Shown: positions 42,319 through 52,829 of the stretch, piece after piece
How the letters are laid out: every line of letters begins with the position of its first letter
How positions within the stretch are numbered: the stretch's first letter is position 1
Assembly (NCBI GenBank): GCA_019459085.1
Contig: JAIBEW010000027.1
Span: 124,001-188,000 of the forward strand
Length of the DNA: 64,000 bases
Reading direction: 5' to 3'
DNA from: Kaistella sp.
GTDB lineage: Bacteria; Bacteroidota; Bacteroidia; Flavobacteriales; Weeksellaceae
Translations under genes and position numbers: made by a program
The notes under the pieces: model-generated
Databases searched by the model: none
What the model was told of the DNA's origin: nothing
Seen by the model: the letters and a program-made list of their open reading frames with translations, nothing else

Positions 42319-42834
42319 ATGAAGAATTATATTGTTGCAGCCGCGCTTTTAATGGCAACCCTTGCGTGTGAAAAAAAATCTACGGAAAAGATCAATACAG
42401 CTACCACTCCACCCGACTCTGTTGTGGTGCCGGAAACCAATGAACCGATGGAGTCTTCAACCCGTCAATCCTGTTATGTGAGTGCCGTTGGTAAGGATTC
42501 TGTATTTCTGTCGATCGATGATAATCTGGGAACAATCACCGGTAAATTGAGGTATAAAAACTTTGAAAAAGACAGTTCATTTGGCGATGTTGCCGGAAGT
42601 CAGAACGGTGATACCCTTAAGTTATTTTACACCTTTCAATCTGAAGGAATGACTTCCAACCGGGAGATTTATTTCCTGCGAAAAGATGGTAATCTGCTGG
42701 AAGGAATCGGTGATCAGAAAACGGAAGGCAACGATGCGGTTTACAGTAATCCTTCGACAATAAAATATGAAAACGGTCATACGCTGAAAGCTACAGACTG
42801 TGCAGATTTCGAGAAAAAGTTTGTCAATAGATAA
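42319..42834 (+). CDS. lipoprotein of unknown function
   Basis: 171 residues. Lipobox ending at Cys17 (MATLAC). A Thr/Glu/Pro-rich linker (residues 18-50) leads to a compact domain 'CYVSAVGKDSVFLSIDDNLGTITGKLRYKNFEKDSSFGDVAGSQNGDTLKLFYTFQSEG', a beta-rich fold I recognise as recurrent in flavobacterial lipoproteins without known function. A terminator follows. Start chosen at the signal peptide. Confidence 0.8.
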   Translation: MKNYIVAAALLMATLACEKKSTEKINTATTPPDSVVVPETNEPMESSTRQSCYVSAVGKDSVFLSIDDNLGTITGKLRYKNFEKDSSFGDVAGSQNGDTLKLFYTFQSEGMTSNREIYFLRKDGNLLEGIGDQKTEGNDAVYSNPSTIKYENGHTLKATDCADFEKKFVNR

Positions 42835-42853
42835 CTTCGGTTAACCATAAAAA

Positions 42854-42880
42854 AAAGAGCATCCCAAAAGGATGCTCTTT
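42854..42880. terminator. bidirectional terminator
   Basis: Arms AAAGAGCATCC and GGATGCTCTTT (11 bp, perfect) around CAAAA, with an A-run on the left and a T-rich right side. It separates the converging lipoprotein (+) and secreted-protein (-) genes. Confidence 0.88.
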
Positions 42881-42901
42881 CTGTATTAAAATCAGAATTT
42901 A

Positions 42902-43453
42902 TCAGTCGAATTTCGCGGTATAAGTCATCAAATCACGATAAAGCGGATCGGATGAAGTATAAAAAAGCCGGATTAAATTCCGTAAATCATCTGAATTGCT
43001 GTAATTGGTGGGAAATACTTTGGCATAATCCACGTCGCTTTTTGCCATTTCTGTATGGTCGGCTTGGTAGCCTCTTACAAAACTTTCATTGCTCACATCA
43101 TAATAAAGGATAAAATTATCCGGTGTATAGCCGCCGGTTCCCTTTAGAATTTTGGCAGTTGCTGCGGCATCGAAATAAGCAATCATAATATCTTCATCGG
43201 TTTTGTCACGTTCCCACCTCAGAGTAGCATCAAAACTAACAATCTTGTAGGAAACCCCACCGTCGGTAGAATACCGAACCCTAATCACTGCAGGATTTTT
43301 TGTCGCTGCACTTTGTTCCGCAGCCACCATAAATTCATAATAAATGCCGTCATTGGCAGTCCAGTGATAAAAATCTACAATTTCTATATTTTTTAACTGC
43401 GCCTGAAACGGTGTTAAAAAGAGAAACAAAACAAGACTTAGAAGTGTTTTCAT
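42902..43453 (-). CDS. secreted protein of unknown function
   Basis: 183 residues. A signal peptide (hydrophobic run ending FQAQ near residue 19) precedes a beta-rich domain with 'EIVDFYHWTANDGIYYEFMVAAEQSAATKNPAVIRVRYSTDGGVSYKIVSFDATLRWERDKTDEDIMIAYFDAAA'. The regular strand pattern suggests an Ig-like or beta-sandwich domain. No family was recognised. It is monocistronic, divergent from the DtxR-family gene. Confidence 0.7.
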   Translation of the reverse strand: MKTLLSLVLFLFLTPFQAQLKNIEIVDFYHWTANDGIYYEFMVAAEQSAATKNPAVIRVRYSTDGGVSYKIVSFDATLRWERDKTDEDIMIAYFDAAATAKILKGTGGYTPDNFILYYDVSNESFVRGYQADHTEMAKSDVDYAKVFPTNYSNSDDLRNLIRLFYTSSDPLYRDLMTYTAKFD

Positions 43454-43548
43454 GGATTTGTTTTTTTATTTAACCAAATTTAACATTTTATTTACTATAA
43501 AATGAGCCGAACATTAAAAATTTACTTTTTTTTAAAGACAGAAAATTT

Positions 43549-43576
43549 GTTAGATTTGCAGTAAATACAATCTAAC
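43549..43576 (+). promoter_or_regulatory. promoter with perfect inverted repeat, candidate DtxR-family operator
   Basis: GTTAGATT and AATCTAAC form perfect 8-bp arms 12 bases apart. The left arm overlaps the exact -7 box TAGATTTG (43551-43558), so a bound repressor would block the promoter of the metalloregulator gene. That the regulator binds its own promoter is inferred. Confidence 0.55.
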
Positions 43577-43578
43577 TC

Positions 43579-44229
43579 ATGATTTCTCTCACTGAAGAAA
43601 ACTATCTGAAGGCCATTTTTCATCTAACTGATGAAGAAAATCTAGTGACCATCAATGATCTGAGCAAGTTTTTAAATGTTAAAATGCCCAGTGTAAACAG
43701 CATGATGAAGAAATTTGCAGAAAAAAAATGGATCGTCTATGAGAGTTACAAACCTCTTAAAATTACCGATACAGGAATGAAAGAAGCAGCATTGGTGGTT
43801 AGAAAACACCGCCTTACGGAAATGTTTCTGGTGGAAAAGATGAATTTCGGTTGGGAAAACGTTCACGAAATCGCGGAACAGCTCGAACATTTACAGTCTG
43901 AAATATTTTTTGATAAAATGGATGAGATCCTGAATTATCCAAAGCTCGATCCGCATGGGGAGCCTATTCCCGACAAAGACGGCTGCATAATTGCACAGGA
44001 TCTGCAGAAACTCAGCGCCTGCAAAACCGGTGAAAGGGTTACATTTGCATCGGTCACCATTTCAAGTCACGATTTCCTGAACTATCTGAATGATAAAAAT
44101 CTGGTCTTGGGAACGGCTATCGAAGTTTTGAATATTGAAAAATTTGATCAGTCGATGAGTGTAAGAATCAACAAGAAAAAGGAAATTTTGAGTAAGATGG
44201 TGTGCGAAAAACTACTGGTGAATAAATAA
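43579..44229 (+). CDS. DtxR/MntR-family metal-dependent repressor
   Basis: 216 residues. The N-terminal winged helix is 'EENYLKAIFHLTDEENLVTINDLSKFLNVKMPSVNSMMKKFAEKKWIVYESYKPLKITDTGMKEA', and the dimerisation/metal domain follows with 'RKHRLTEMFLVEKMNFGWENVHEIAEQLEH', whose His and Glu residues are the usual ligands. The C-terminal FeoA/SH3-like domain runs from about residue 140. It should sense Mn or Fe and repress uptake genes. No transporter gene is adjacent. Confidence 0.92.
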   Translation: MISLTEENYLKAIFHLTDEENLVTINDLSKFLNVKMPSVNSMMKKFAEKKWIVYESYKPLKITDTGMKEAALVVRKHRLTEMFLVEKMNFGWENVHEIAEQLEHLQSEIFFDKMDEILNYPKLDPHGEPIPDKDGCIIAQDLQKLSACKTGERVTFASVTISSHDFLNYLNDKNLVLGTAIEVLNIEKFDQSMSVRINKKKEILSKMVCEKLLVNK

Positions 44230-44230
44230 A

Positions 44231-44254
44231 AAAGCAGGACTAACGCCCTGCTTT
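44231..44254 (-). terminator. terminator of the TPR gene
   Basis: Arms AAAGCAGG and CCTGCTTT with an 8-base loop, followed by six T and more T-rich sequence on the minus strand. It lies in the gap of the convergent pair dtxR/TPR. Confidence 0.75.
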
Positions 44255-44274
44255 GATAATGACAGTCAATGAGT

Positions 44275-45651
44275 TTATTTTCCTGAAGCTTTCATAGCGT
44301 CTTCTTTTGCTTTAAACTCCTGGAATTTAGCATCATTTTTAGTTGACAGGTAAAGGCCCTTCAGTAATGTTACCGCATCAATATTAGGATCATATTGATA
44401 CCATTTTTCTGCATATGGCAAACTTTCGGCAAATCTTTTTCTCCTCGCATCCAAGATCTTGTTGGCAAGGTCTATTTTACCGCTTTTCTTTGCAGCATTA
44501 TATTCCTCAATTGCTTTTGTATCATCCCCTAGTACCAAATAAGTAAGATTCTGGTAGGCCTGTGCAAAATCCGGCTTGAGTTCTATGGCTTTTTTATAAG
44601 AATTTACAGCATCTGAAACAGATGAAGGATCCTTACTCTGTAGAACCCCCAGATTATACCAATTTGTAGCATCATTGGGTTTTTTTGCCAGTTGTCCCTT
44701 TAAATTGTTTACAAATTCATTGGTTTTCCCGGATTTAAAATAGGCATTCCCCTGAAGTTCCGCAAGTTTTGAATTTGAAGGGAATTTTTGCAATCCTTTG
44801 TCAAGCAAAGTCAAAGCTTCCTCCACTCTGCCTGCTTCAATTAGAAGTGCAGCATTGGTTTCATAAAGTTCCGCTTCTATGCTTGGGGTAGTTTCTGTTT
44901 TGAAATCGGAGTAATCAGCACTTTTCTTGAGTAATTCCCAACTGGATTTATCTAAAGTTTCTGACTCACCGGTTTTTTTGTTCTTTGCAATATAAGAAGT
45001 CATGACTCCATTATATCCGGAGCCGATGAGCTGATTATAAATCTCGATCGCTTCTGGTTTTTGCTCCGCCAATGCATAATTTAACCCGGCGTAATAAAGA
45101 TATTGGTCATTATTCTGTCCGCTGGCTTTAAGCAGATTATACACTTCCAAAAATTTCGGTGCGGCCGCAGAATAGTTTTTAGCGGTGTAAAAATCCATGG
45201 CACTTTTGTTGCCCGATTGAAGCAAGGGATTAATGACAGCGCCAATTTTTCCCAAAAGTGTTGGAACATAGACTTCTTCTTTAAGTCCTTGAATTCCAGA
45301 TTGATCCGCAGCTGCTTTTCCTACGAAATACACTTTGCTTTTATCACTGTCTTTACCAGTATAAATTTTGGATTTTCCCAAATCAGTCATTTTGGCCAAA
45401 TATGCTGCGCCTTCTGTATTTTTTCCGGATTTTATCAATGATAATCCTTTAGCATAATAATACTGTTCCAGAACCGCTGGCTCCAAAAGCTGGGTTTTAC
45501 CTCCCAATGCAGACTCCGCTGCCGAAATCTGCGAAGTTGCAGTGCTCATGTCACCGGTTTCGATGGCTTTGACAGCTGCTGCGATTTCTTTTTTCTGTGC
45601 AAATGCAAAGGTTACTGAAACCATTGCCATGCTTAAAAATATTTTTTTCAT
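44275..45651 (-). CDS. secreted TPR-repeat protein
   Basis: 458 residues. A signal peptide (ending FAFAQ near residue 19) is followed by at least seven TPR-like helical pairs, clear examples being 'NSKLAELQGNAYFKSGKTNEFV', 'ATNWYNLGVLQSKDPSSVSDAVNSYKKAIELKPDFAQAYQNL' and 'DQYLYYAGLNYALAEQKPEAIEIYNQLI'. The gene begins 27 bases after the gyrA stop and is probably transcribed with it, an arrangement I believe is common in this group. It is likely a periplasmic or outer-membrane scaffold. Its partner is unknown. Confidence 0.85.
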   Translation of the reverse strand: MKKIFLSMAMVSVTFAFAQKKEIAAAVKAIETGDMSTATSQISAAESALGGKTQLLEPAVLEQYYYAKGLSLIKSGKNTEGAAYLAKMTDLGKSKIYTGKDSDKSKVYFVGKAAADQSGIQGLKEEVYVPTLLGKIGAVINPLLQSGNKSAMDFYTAKNYSAAAPKFLEVYNLLKASGQNNDQYLYYAGLNYALAEQKPEAIEIYNQLIGSGYNGVMTSYIAKNKKTGESETLDKSSWELLKKSADYSDFKTETTPSIEAELYETNAALLIEAGRVEEALTLLDKGLQKFPSNSKLAELQGNAYFKSGKTNEFVNNLKGQLAKKPNDATNWYNLGVLQSKDPSSVSDAVNSYKKAIELKPDFAQAYQNLTYLVLGDDTKAIEEYNAAKKSGKIDLANKILDARRKRFAESLPYAEKWYQYDPNIDAVTLLKGLYLSTKNDAKFQEFKAKEDAMKASGK

Positions 45652-45678
45652 AATATTTAAACTTTAATTTGATTAAAA

Positions 45679-48333
45679 TTATTCTTCAGAGTCTTCTTCT
45701 TCCTCTGATTTTTTATTTTCTTTGGCTTCTTCGTCCTCAATTTTTTTCAAAACTTCAGAATCGCCCATATTGCTTATTGCATTATCACCGGTTTGCGGTG
45801 TGCTTTCGAATTCTGGAACTGCTAAATCTACGGCGCCGGGAAGTTCTGCAGATTCATCATCAAACTCTTCTTCAACAACATCTTTATCCATTTCCACTTT
45901 GGCAATGGCTGCAATGGAATCATTGTTTTTAAGGTTGATGACCTTTACGCCCTGAGTATTTCTGCCCATCACTCGCATTTCATTCATTCCCATTCTGATG
46001 GCCACTCCCGATTTGTTAATGATCATAAGACCGTCTTCATCGGTTACATTCTGAATGGCAATAAGATTTCCGGTTTTTTCGGTAATATTTAATGTAATTA
46101 CCCCTTTTCCACCACGATTGGTAACGCGGTAATCCTCTACAGCGGTACGTTTTCCATAACCTCTTTCAGAAACCACCAAAACGGTTTCATTCTCCACATC
46201 GTTCACAACAATCATTCCAATTACTTCATCGCTGTCTTCCAGAGAAATTCCGCGAACTCCAATAGAGCCTCTTCCGACCGCTCTTGCTTTTTCTTCCGGG
46301 AAACGGATACATTTTCCGTTTTTGGTAGCGATCATGATCTCGGAATCTCCGCTGGTTAATCTGGCGCCTAAAAGCTGGTCATTATCTCTGATTTCGATGG
46401 CATTCACCCCGTTTGTTCTCGGTCTTGAATATGCCTCAAGTGAAGTTTTCTTGATGGTCCCGTTCTTGGTGATCATCACCACGTTCATCTTATTAATATA
46501 TTCAGTATCCTTTAAATCATTGGTTCTGATATACGCCTTGATTTTATCATCCGGCTCAATATTGATCAGGTTCTGAACCGCTCTTCCTTTTGAAGTTTTG
46601 GAACCTTCAGGAATTTCAAATACCCTCAGCCAGAAACATTTCCCTTTTTCTGTAAAAAAGAGCATGTACTGGTGGTTGGTTGCAGCAACGATATATTCGA
46701 GGAAATCTTCGTCCCTCGTAGTTGCGGCGCGGTTTCCTACTCCACCTCTGCTCTGAACTTTGTATTCTGAAAGCGATGTTCTTTTGATATAACCGGCGTG
46801 GGAAATTGTAAGCACCACTTTTTCATCCGGAATTAAGTCTTCGATAGACATTTCTCCTCCTGAATAGTCAATTTCAGAACGTCTTTCGTCACCGTATCTT
46901 TCCTTTACTTCAAGAAGTTCGGTTTTAATGATCTCATATCTTCTTCCTTCATTGGAAAGGATGTCTTCCATGTCTTTAATGAAATTCATGATTTCCTCGT
47001 ACTCAGCACGGATCTTATCCAACTCCATTCCGGTCAGTCGGGCAAGTCTCAGATCCAAAATCGCCTGCGCCTGAATGTCGGAAAGTTCGAATTCCTTCAT
47101 CAAACCTTCTTTAGCTTCTGCAGGATTGGCGCTGTGACGGATGATGTAAATGGCTTTATCAAGATCATCCTGCGTGCCGATCACTTTCATGAAACCTTCC
47201 AGAATATGGGCTCTTTCCTTGGCTTTTTTAAGCTCGTATTCGGTTCTTCTGATGATCACTTCATGACGGTGATCTACAAAATGATGGATTAGATCCTTCA
47301 GATTCAGCTGTTGCGGCCTTCCTTTTACCAGTGCAATGTTGTTAACGCTGAAAGAAGTCTGAAGCGAAGTATATTTGTACAGCATGTTCAGGACAACATT
47401 CGGGATCGCGTCGTTTTTGAGTTCATAAACGATTCTCAGACCCTGACGGTCAGATTCATCACGGATTTCATAGATGCCCGGGATTTTTTCGTCTTTTACG
47501 AGTTCTGCAGTACGGGCGATCATTTCCGCCTTGTTTACCTGATACGGAATTTCCGTAATAATGATGGCATTTCTGTTGCCGATTTCCTCGAAGTTTACTT
47601 TTGCACGAAGTACGATTCTTCCTCTTCCTGTGTGGAAGGCGTCGCGAACTCCGTCGTAACCATAAATAATTCCTCCTGTCGGGAAATCTGGCGCAATGAT
47701 GTACTTCATCAGCTCATCAATCGTGATTTCCTTATTTTCTACATATGCCACAATGGCATCAATGCTCTCAGAAAGATTGTGAGGAGCCATATTCGTCGCC
47801 ATACCAACTGCGATTCCGGATGTTCCGTTCACAAGGAGATTCGGGATTTTTGTAGGCATTACGGATGGCTCCGTCATGGAATCATCAAAGTTATTCTGAA
47901 AATCTACGGTGTCTTTATCAAGGTCAGAAAGAATTTCATCAGAAATCTTTTTAAGTCTTGCTTCGGTGTAACGCATTGCTGCAGGCGGATCGCCATCCAT
48001 GGAACCGAAGTTACCCTGCCCGTCAACCAAAGGATAACGCAAACTCCACGGCTGTGCCATACGCACCATTGCATCGTAAACGGATGAATCGCCGTGTGGG
48101 TGATATTTACCGAGAACGTCACCGACAATTCTCGCGGATTTTAAATGTTTTCTGTTTGAAAATACGTTCAGGTTGTACATTCCGTAAAGAACTCTTCTGT
48201 GAACGGGTTTCAAACCATCTCTTACATCAGGCAATGCTCTGGAAACAATAACCGACATCGAATAATCGATATAAGAGCTTTTCATTTCATCAACAATGTT
48301 GATAGGGATTAACCTTTCTCCTTCTTTTTGCAT
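45679..48333 (-). CDS. gyrA: DNA gyrase subunit A
   Basis: 884 residues. The winged-helix core carries the catalytic Tyr122 in '[10 protein letters not shown]'. The quinolone-resistance region reads '[16 protein letters not shown]' with Ser83 and Asp87, the susceptible-type residues, and the numbering matches E. coli exactly. The C-terminal beta-pinwheel shows the glycine-rich 'SRGGVGNRA' and 'TNRGGKGVI' strands, the second standing in for the GyrA-box. The last 60 residues are a strongly acidic tail (Glu/Asp/Lys). Together with GyrB it introduces negative supercoils. The TPR gene follows 27 bases downstream. Confidence 0.98.
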   Translation of the reverse strand: MQKEGERLIPINIVDEMKSSYIDYSMSVIVSRALPDVRDGLKPVHRRVLYGMYNLNVFSNRKHLKSARIVGDVLGKYHPHGDSSVYDAMVRMAQPWSLRYPLVDGQGNFGSMDGDPPAAMRYTEARLKKISDEILSDLDKDTVDFQNNFDDSMTEPSVMPTKIPNLLVNGTSGIAVGMATNMAPHNLSESIDAIVAYVENKEITIDELMKYIIAPDFPTGGIIYGYDGVRDAFHTGRGRIVLRAKVNFEEIGNRNAIIITEIPYQVNKAEMIARTAELVKDEKIPGIYEIRDESDRQGLRIVYELKNDAIPNVVLNMLYKYTSLQTSFSVNNIALVKGRPQQLNLKDLIHHFVDHRHEVIIRRTEYELKKAKERAHILEGFMKVIGTQDDLDKAIYIIRHSANPAEAKEGLMKEFELSDIQAQAILDLRLARLTGMELDKIRAEYEEIMNFIKDMEDILSNEGRRYEIIKTELLEVKERYGDERRSEIDYSGGEMSIEDLIPDEKVVLTISHAGYIKRTSLSEYKVQSRGGVGNRAATTRDEDFLEYIVAATNHQYMLFFTEKGKCFWLRVFEIPEGSKTSKGRAVQNLINIEPDDKIKAYIRTNDLKDTEYINKMNVVMITKNGTIKKTSLEAYSRPRTNGVNAIEIRDNDQLLGARLTSGDSEIMIATKNGKCIRFPEEKARAVGRGSIGVRGISLEDSDEVIGMIVVNDVENETVLVVSERGYGKRTAVEDYRVTNRGGKGVITLNITEKTGNLIAIQNVTDEDGLMIINKSGVAIRMGMNEMRVMGRNTQGVKVINLKNNDSIAAIAKVEMDKDVVEEEFDDESAELPGAVDLAVPEFESTPQTGDNAISNMGDSEVLKKIEDEEAKENKKSEEEEDSEE

Positions 48334-48484
48334 AAATATTTTTTAATAAAATGAAAATCAGACAGTTAATTTACGGCCTGTATTATCTTTAATTTCCAAT
48401 CTTAATAACGGGCTAATTTACAAAAAAAATACCGATTTTTGCCCCTCCATTTATCCACAATAATCATAAAAAACAGTACAGAAA

Positions 48485-48799
48485 ATGAAAGTTTTAAGCC
48501 TCACATTTCACTCTACATCAAACATAGGGACGGAATGGGAAAATTTTGTGCAAAATGACATGGTACGGATGGCAGAAAGCCTTCCCGATGTAAAAAAATA
48601 TCTGCTTTCGGAAGTGGAAACCGATATGATTTCGGAAGGCAGGAACACCAATCTTCTTCTTGTCTTTGGTGAAGATGAAAATCGTAGAAATTTCCTTGAA
48701 AATGACCTTAAAAATATTGCTGAAGAATTGGACGCGAAATTCGGCGGCGATGTACTCATTTTTGATACCCTGCTGAATCCCATTAACTCCAATTTTTAA
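48485..48799 (+). CDS. DUF4286-like small protein
   Basis: 104 residues. 'EWENFVQNDMVRMAESLPDVKKYLLSEVETDMISEG' and the ferredoxin-like beta-alpha-beta pattern match small DUF4286 proteins, which are dimeric and of unknown function. It is divergent from gyrA and is followed by a strong terminator. The family call is from pattern memory and moderately sure. Confidence 0.75.
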   Translation: MKVLSLTFHSTSNIGTEWENFVQNDMVRMAESLPDVKKYLLSEVETDMISEGRNTNLLLVFGEDENRRNFLENDLKNIAEELDAKFGGDVLIFDTLLNPINSNF

Positions 48800-48808
48800 A
48801 ATAAAAAA

Positions 48809-48827
48809 GGCGGAAAAATTTTCCGCC
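48809..48827. terminator. bidirectional terminator
   Basis: Arms GGCGGAAAA and TTTTCCGCC around one A, preceded by six A (giving a T-run on the minus strand) and followed by a T-rich stretch on the plus. It separates the DUF4286 (+) and lipoprotein (-) genes. Confidence 0.88.
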
Positions 48828-48833
48828 CTTCAA

Positions 48834-49238
48834 TTATTTTTTGTGTTTTTTTGATTTGTGTTTTTTATCGTGTTCGTGTCTGTCATCATCATCGTGATCA
48901 CGATGCTTTTTCATCTGTCCGGGCGCATAATCTTTCGCTCTTCCGCCGTATACTTTTTTAGCCTGTCCCGGAGGAAGTCTTCTGGCATTATCGTTTCTTC
49001 CATAGACGCCTGAAGTCTGAGTTCTGATCATCCGGCCATTCTGGTAAACATTTCCGTTACGGTCTGTATAAACGTCGCCCTGCCTGTAAACCGTTCCATC
49101 CGGAGATCTGTAAACTGTTCCGTTATTGGTCGGATACTGATTGGAATTATTGTTTCCGTAAGCATCATTCACCGCGCCACATGATATCATTGTAACGGCC
49201 AAACCCGCTCCCAAGAATATTTTTTTTAAGTTTTTCAT
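48834..49238 (-). CDS. small basic lipoprotein with His/Lys/Asp-rich tail
   Basis: 134 residues. Lipobox ends at Cys20 (VTMISC). The mature protein has repeated short units of the type 'DGTVYRQGDVYTDRNGNVYQNG', then 'RRLPPGQAKKVYGG', and ends in a tail of about 30 residues made almost only of His, Lys and Asp ('HRDHDDDDRHEHDKKHKSKKHKK' in part). The tail could bind divalent metals or nucleic acid or surface polymers. No family was recognised with certainty. Confidence 0.75.
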   Translation of the reverse strand: MKNLKKIFLGAGLAVTMISCGAVNDAYGNNNSNQYPTNNGTVYRSPDGTVYRQGDVYTDRNGNVYQNGRMIRTQTSGVYGRNDNARRLPPGQAKKVYGGRAKDYAPGQMKKHRDHDDDDRHEHDKKHKSKKHKK

Positions 49239-49310
49239 TTTTTCAAATTTAAAGATTGACTTCAGTCATCTCAATCTTGATGCCAAACCTGAAAAAAGAA
49301 ATTCACCAAC

Positions 49311-49808
49311 TTAAATTCCAACCACTGTGCTCCGTCTTTCCAGCAATACCACATCGCGCCAGATTCCTTTCATCTGTGCGAATTTTTCACGGTTCCCGAC
49401 CACACGGAAACCAAGTTTTTTATGTACCGCAATACTCGGCTGATTTTCCGGAAAAATTCCTGCTTGCAGGGTCCAGAATCCATGTTCTTCGCTGGCCAAG
49501 ATCAATTTCTGAAGCAGCATTGAACCCAGGCCTTTTCCCTGCGCCGAATCGGCCAAATAAATGCTTACTTCTGCAACGCCTTTGAAGCACTCCCGTTTAC
49601 TGACGGGCTGCAGAGCGGCCCAACCTACAATTTCCTCATCTTCAGTCTCAAGTACAAAGCGGCAGATATTGAAAAATTTCTGATCCCAGGATTCCCAACT
49701 CGGTGCATCTTTATCGAAGGTGGCATTCCCACCGGCAATTCCCTGTTCAAAGATTTCAATGACTTTTTCGCCGTCGGCCGGAAGCATTTCACGGATTTCG
49801 TAATTCAT
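49311..49808 (-). CDS. GNAT-family N-acetyltransferase (phosphinothricin-acetyltransferase type)
   Basis: 165 residues. The N-terminus 'YEIREMLPADGEKVIEIFEQGIAGGNATFD' and the later 'IVGWAALQPVSKRECFKGVAEVSIYLADSAQGKGLGSMLLQKLILASEEHGFWTLQAGIFPEN' carry the acetyl-CoA pyrophosphate loop (Q/G-x-G-x-G/A). It resembles the Pat/YncA group that acetylates small amines such as phosphinothricin or methionine derivatives. Substrate not certain. Confidence 0.88.
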   Translation of the reverse strand: MNYEIREMLPADGEKVIEIFEQGIAGGNATFDKDAPSWESWDQKFFNICRFVLETEDEEIVGWAALQPVSKRECFKGVAEVSIYLADSAQGKGLGSMLLQKLILASEEHGFWTLQAGIFPENQPSIAVHKKLGFRVVGNREKFAQMKGIWRDVVLLERRSTVVGI

Positions 49809-49842
49809 TTTTGGTGATATTTATATGACATGTTCCTGAAAA

Positions 49843-52677
49843 CTATACTTCCAGTTCTCTTTTCAGATATTTTGCAGTCAGCGATTTTTTTGATCTCGCA
49901 ACTTCTTCCGGAGTTCCTTTTGCGATGATTTCCCCACCCTTGTTCCCGCCTTCCATACCGACATCAATAATATGATCTGCCAGTTTGATGACGTCGAGAT
50001 TATGTTCAATAATAATGAAAGAATTTCCCAAATCAACGAGTTTGTTGATGGCATCCATTAAAATCTTGACATCCTCAAAGTGCAATCCCGTCGTGGGCTC
50101 ATCCAGAATATACAAAGTATTTCCGGTTTGTCTTTTTGCCAATTCCGAAGCCAGTTTTATGCGCTGCGCCTCGCCGCCCGAAAGCGTTGTAGACTGCTGC
50201 CCCATTGTTATGTAACCTAAACCGACATCCTGAAGGGTTTTTACTTTCGCAAAAATCTTCGGAATCGGCTGGAAAAATTCCGTAGCTTCATCAATCGTCA
50301 TTTCCAGAACATCAGAAATTGATTTTCCTTTATAACGCACTTCCAGGGTTTCGCGGTTGAAACGTTTCCCGTTGCAGGTTTCGCAGTGTACATAAACATC
50401 AGGAAGGAAATTCATTTCAATCACTTTCAAACCACCTCCCTGACAGGTTTCGCATCTGCCGCCTTTAACATTGAAAGAAAATCTTCCGGCTTTGTAACCA
50501 CGGATTTTTGATTCAGGAAGTTCGGCGAATAGATTCCGGATGTCAGTAAACATTCCCGTGTAAGTCGCAGGATTGGAACGTGGAGTTCTGCCGATTGGAG
50601 TCTGATCTACATCCACAATTTTGTCGATATTATCGATTCCCTCAATTTTTTTATACGGTAATGGATCCTGAACGCTTCGGTAAAAATGACGGTTCAGAAT
50701 CGGGTATAACGTACCGTTGATGAGCGAAGATTTTCCGCTTCCCGAAATTCCGGTTACGACCACAAGTTTCCCAAGCGGGATTTCAACATTTACATTTTTG
50801 AGGTTATTACCGGTAGCGCCTTTCAGTAAAATAGATTTTCCGTTGCCTTCGCGTCTTTTTTCCGGGATTTCGATTCTTCTTTTGCCCGTCATATAATCTG
50901 CGGTTACCGTATCCGCTTTCAAAAGGTCTTCCGGTTTACCCTGCCAAAGGATTTCGCCACCGAATTTTCCGGCCCGCGGCCCGATATCGATCACTTCATC
51001 GGCTTCCAGAATCATGTCTTTATCGTGTTCAACCACAATAACAGAATTCCCGATGTCGCGCAAATTTTTCAACGATTTTATAAGTCTTTCGTTGTCTCTT
51101 TGATGCAGCCCGATGGATGGCTCATCTAAAATATACAGCACATTCACGAGTTGCGATCCGATCTGAGTCGCCAGACGGATCCGCTGAGATTCACCCCCTG
51201 AAAGGGTGCGCGAACTTCTGCTTAAACTCAGGTAATCGAGGCCGACATCAAGCAGGAACTGAAGTCGTGTCTTGATTTCCTTCAGGATTTCGTGAGCGAT
51301 AATTTTGTTTTTTTCGCTGAATGTATCTTCCACATCATTCAGCCAGTCCATTAGATCCAGCAACGGCAATGCATTGATTTCCGCAATATTTTTACCGTCG
51401 ATTTTGAAACTTAAACTTGAGGACTGCAGCCGCGTTCCTTTACATTCGGGGCAGGTTTCTTCGGTCGTAAAATGTCTTTCGAGCAGAATAGCGTCGTAAC
51501 TCTCTTTATCGTCGATCATTTCATTGATAATCGGCACCAATCCATCGAAGTTGACTTTGATTTTCTTCGTAATACCGGCGTACTTTAAATCTTTATTGAA
51601 TTCTTTATGACAGCCGTTGTAAATATAATCGAGTGCTTCAGCGGGGATTTCCTTAAAAGCAGTGGTCAGTCCGAGGCCAAAAATCTCCAGAATATTCTTG
51701 ATCTGGCCCAAAATCCATTTGTTGGATTTAATGTCTTCCAAAGGCAGTAAACCGCCCTGGTTAATGGAAAGTTTAGGATTCTCGACAAAGTAATCGGTAT
51801 TCACTTTTTTGATGGTTCCGAGACCTTTACAGTGCGGGCAGCTTCCTTTCGGTGAATTGAAGGAAAAAGTGTTCGGTTCAGGCAAAGCGAGGGAATGACC
51901 GCTTTCGGCATCCATGAGATTTTTAGAAAAATATTCAATACTGTCGCTTCCCAGTTTCTGGATTCCAACCGTTCCCTCGCCCATCTGCATGGCGGTGTGG
52001 AGCGATTTTTCCATCCGGGTTTCCGAGGCGTTTTCACCAATAATCCAGCGGTCGATTACGATATCGATATCATGGGTTTTGTAGCGGTCGAGTTTCAGGT
52101 CGTATTCAATATCCTGCAGTTCACCGTCGATTCTCGCCTGACCGTAGCCTTTTTTGGCCATCTGAATAAAAAGTTCGTGGTAATGGCCTTTCCGTGAACG
52201 GATAACAGGAGCCATCAGCATGACTTTTTCGCCTCTGTAATTTTCTTTGATCACGTTGATGATCTGATCTTCAGTATAACTGACGAGTTTTTTTCCGGAA
52301 CTGAATGAATATGCATCAGAAACCCGCGCAAATAGCAAACGAAGGTAATCATACAGCTCAGTCACCGTACCTACCGTGGAACGCGGATTTTTGTTGGTGG
52401 TTTTCTGTTCGATGGCGATAACGGGAGAAAGTCCGTCGATTTTATCGACATCCGGCCTTTCGAGTCCGCCTAAAAACTGTCTTGCATAAGCCGAAAAAGT
52501 TTCAATGTACCTTCTTTGCCCTTCCGCAAAAATGGTATCGAAAGCGAGGGAAGATTTTCCGCTGCCCGACAGTCCGGTGATGACCACCAGCTCATTTCGG
52601 GGGATTTTTACGTTAATATTCTTAAGGTTATGCTCTCGCGCGCCGTAAATTTCTATATATTCTTTGTCGTTGTTCAT
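49843..52677 (-). CDS. uvrA: excinuclease ABC subunit A
   Basis: 944 residues. Two ABC ATPase modules are present, with Walker A '[14 protein letters not shown]' near residue 33 and '[14 protein letters not shown]' near 640, and ABC signatures '[15 protein letters not shown]' and '[15 protein letters not shown]'. Zinc fingers are visible as 'CPHCKGLG', 'CPECKGTRL', 'CETCQGGG' and 'CETCNGKRF'. It recognises damaged DNA and loads UvrB in nucleotide-excision repair. A TAATTTTG box lies 34 bases upstream of the ATG. Confidence 0.98.
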   Translation of the reverse strand: MNNDKEYIEIYGAREHNLKNINVKIPRNELVVITGLSGSGKSSLAFDTIFAEGQRRYIETFSAYARQFLGGLERPDVDKIDGLSPVIAIEQKTTNKNPRSTVGTVTELYDYLRLLFARVSDAYSFSSGKKLVSYTEDQIINVIKENYRGEKVMLMAPVIRSRKGHYHELFIQMAKKGYGQARIDGELQDIEYDLKLDRYKTHDIDIVIDRWIIGENASETRMEKSLHTAMQMGEGTVGIQKLGSDSIEYFSKNLMDAESGHSLALPEPNTFSFNSPKGSCPHCKGLGTIKKVNTDYFVENPKLSINQGGLLPLEDIKSNKWILGQIKNILEIFGLGLTTAFKEIPAEALDYIYNGCHKEFNKDLKYAGITKKIKVNFDGLVPIINEMIDDKESYDAILLERHFTTEETCPECKGTRLQSSSLSFKIDGKNIAEINALPLLDLMDWLNDVEDTFSEKNKIIAHEILKEIKTRLQFLLDVGLDYLSLSRSSRTLSGGESQRIRLATQIGSQLVNVLYILDEPSIGLHQRDNERLIKSLKNLRDIGNSVIVVEHDKDMILEADEVIDIGPRAGKFGGEILWQGKPEDLLKADTVTADYMTGKRRIEIPEKRREGNGKSILLKGATGNNLKNVNVEIPLGKLVVVTGISGSGKSSLINGTLYPILNRHFYRSVQDPLPYKKIEGIDNIDKIVDVDQTPIGRTPRSNPATYTGMFTDIRNLFAELPESKIRGYKAGRFSFNVKGGRCETCQGGGLKVIEMNFLPDVYVHCETCNGKRFNRETLEVRYKGKSISDVLEMTIDEATEFFQPIPKIFAKVKTLQDVGLGYITMGQQSTTLSGGEAQRIKLASELAKRQTGNTLYILDEPTTGLHFEDVKILMDAINKLVDLGNSFIIIEHNLDVIKLADHIIDVGMEGGNKGGEIIAKGTPEEVARSKKSLTAKYLKRELEV

Positions 52678-52711
52678 TTTAATTTTCCTGAAATCAGTTT
52701 TCAGAATTTTG

Positions 52712-52719
52712 CAAAATTA
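52712..52719 (-). promoter_or_regulatory. -7 box TAATTTTG of uvrA
   Basis: Exact TAnnTTTG match on the minus strand, 34 bases before the uvrA ATG; the flanking TTTGC repeats are symmetrical. Confidence 0.5.
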
Positions 52720-52803
52720 CGCAAATTTTTTACTCAAACGTGAAGCGTATCAGGATTAACTTCAGTGAAGTTTGACAACTGATGTGCGTATTATTCAAAC
52801 AAA

Positions 52804-52829
52804 AAAAAGCCTCAATCTGAGGCCTTTTT
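52804..52829 (-). terminator. terminator of the glutathione-peroxidase gene
   Basis: Stem AAAAAGCCTCA/TGAGGCCTTTTT around ATC; on the minus strand a run of eight T follows. It directly abuts the stop at 52830. Confidence 0.82.

Noticed and set aside
47311-48087. 258-codon open frame on the plus strand opposite gyrA
   Set aside because: It lies fully antisense to a certain gyrA. The translation has no recognisable family, signal or regular secondary-structure pattern, and it arises from the codon bias of gyrA on the other strand.
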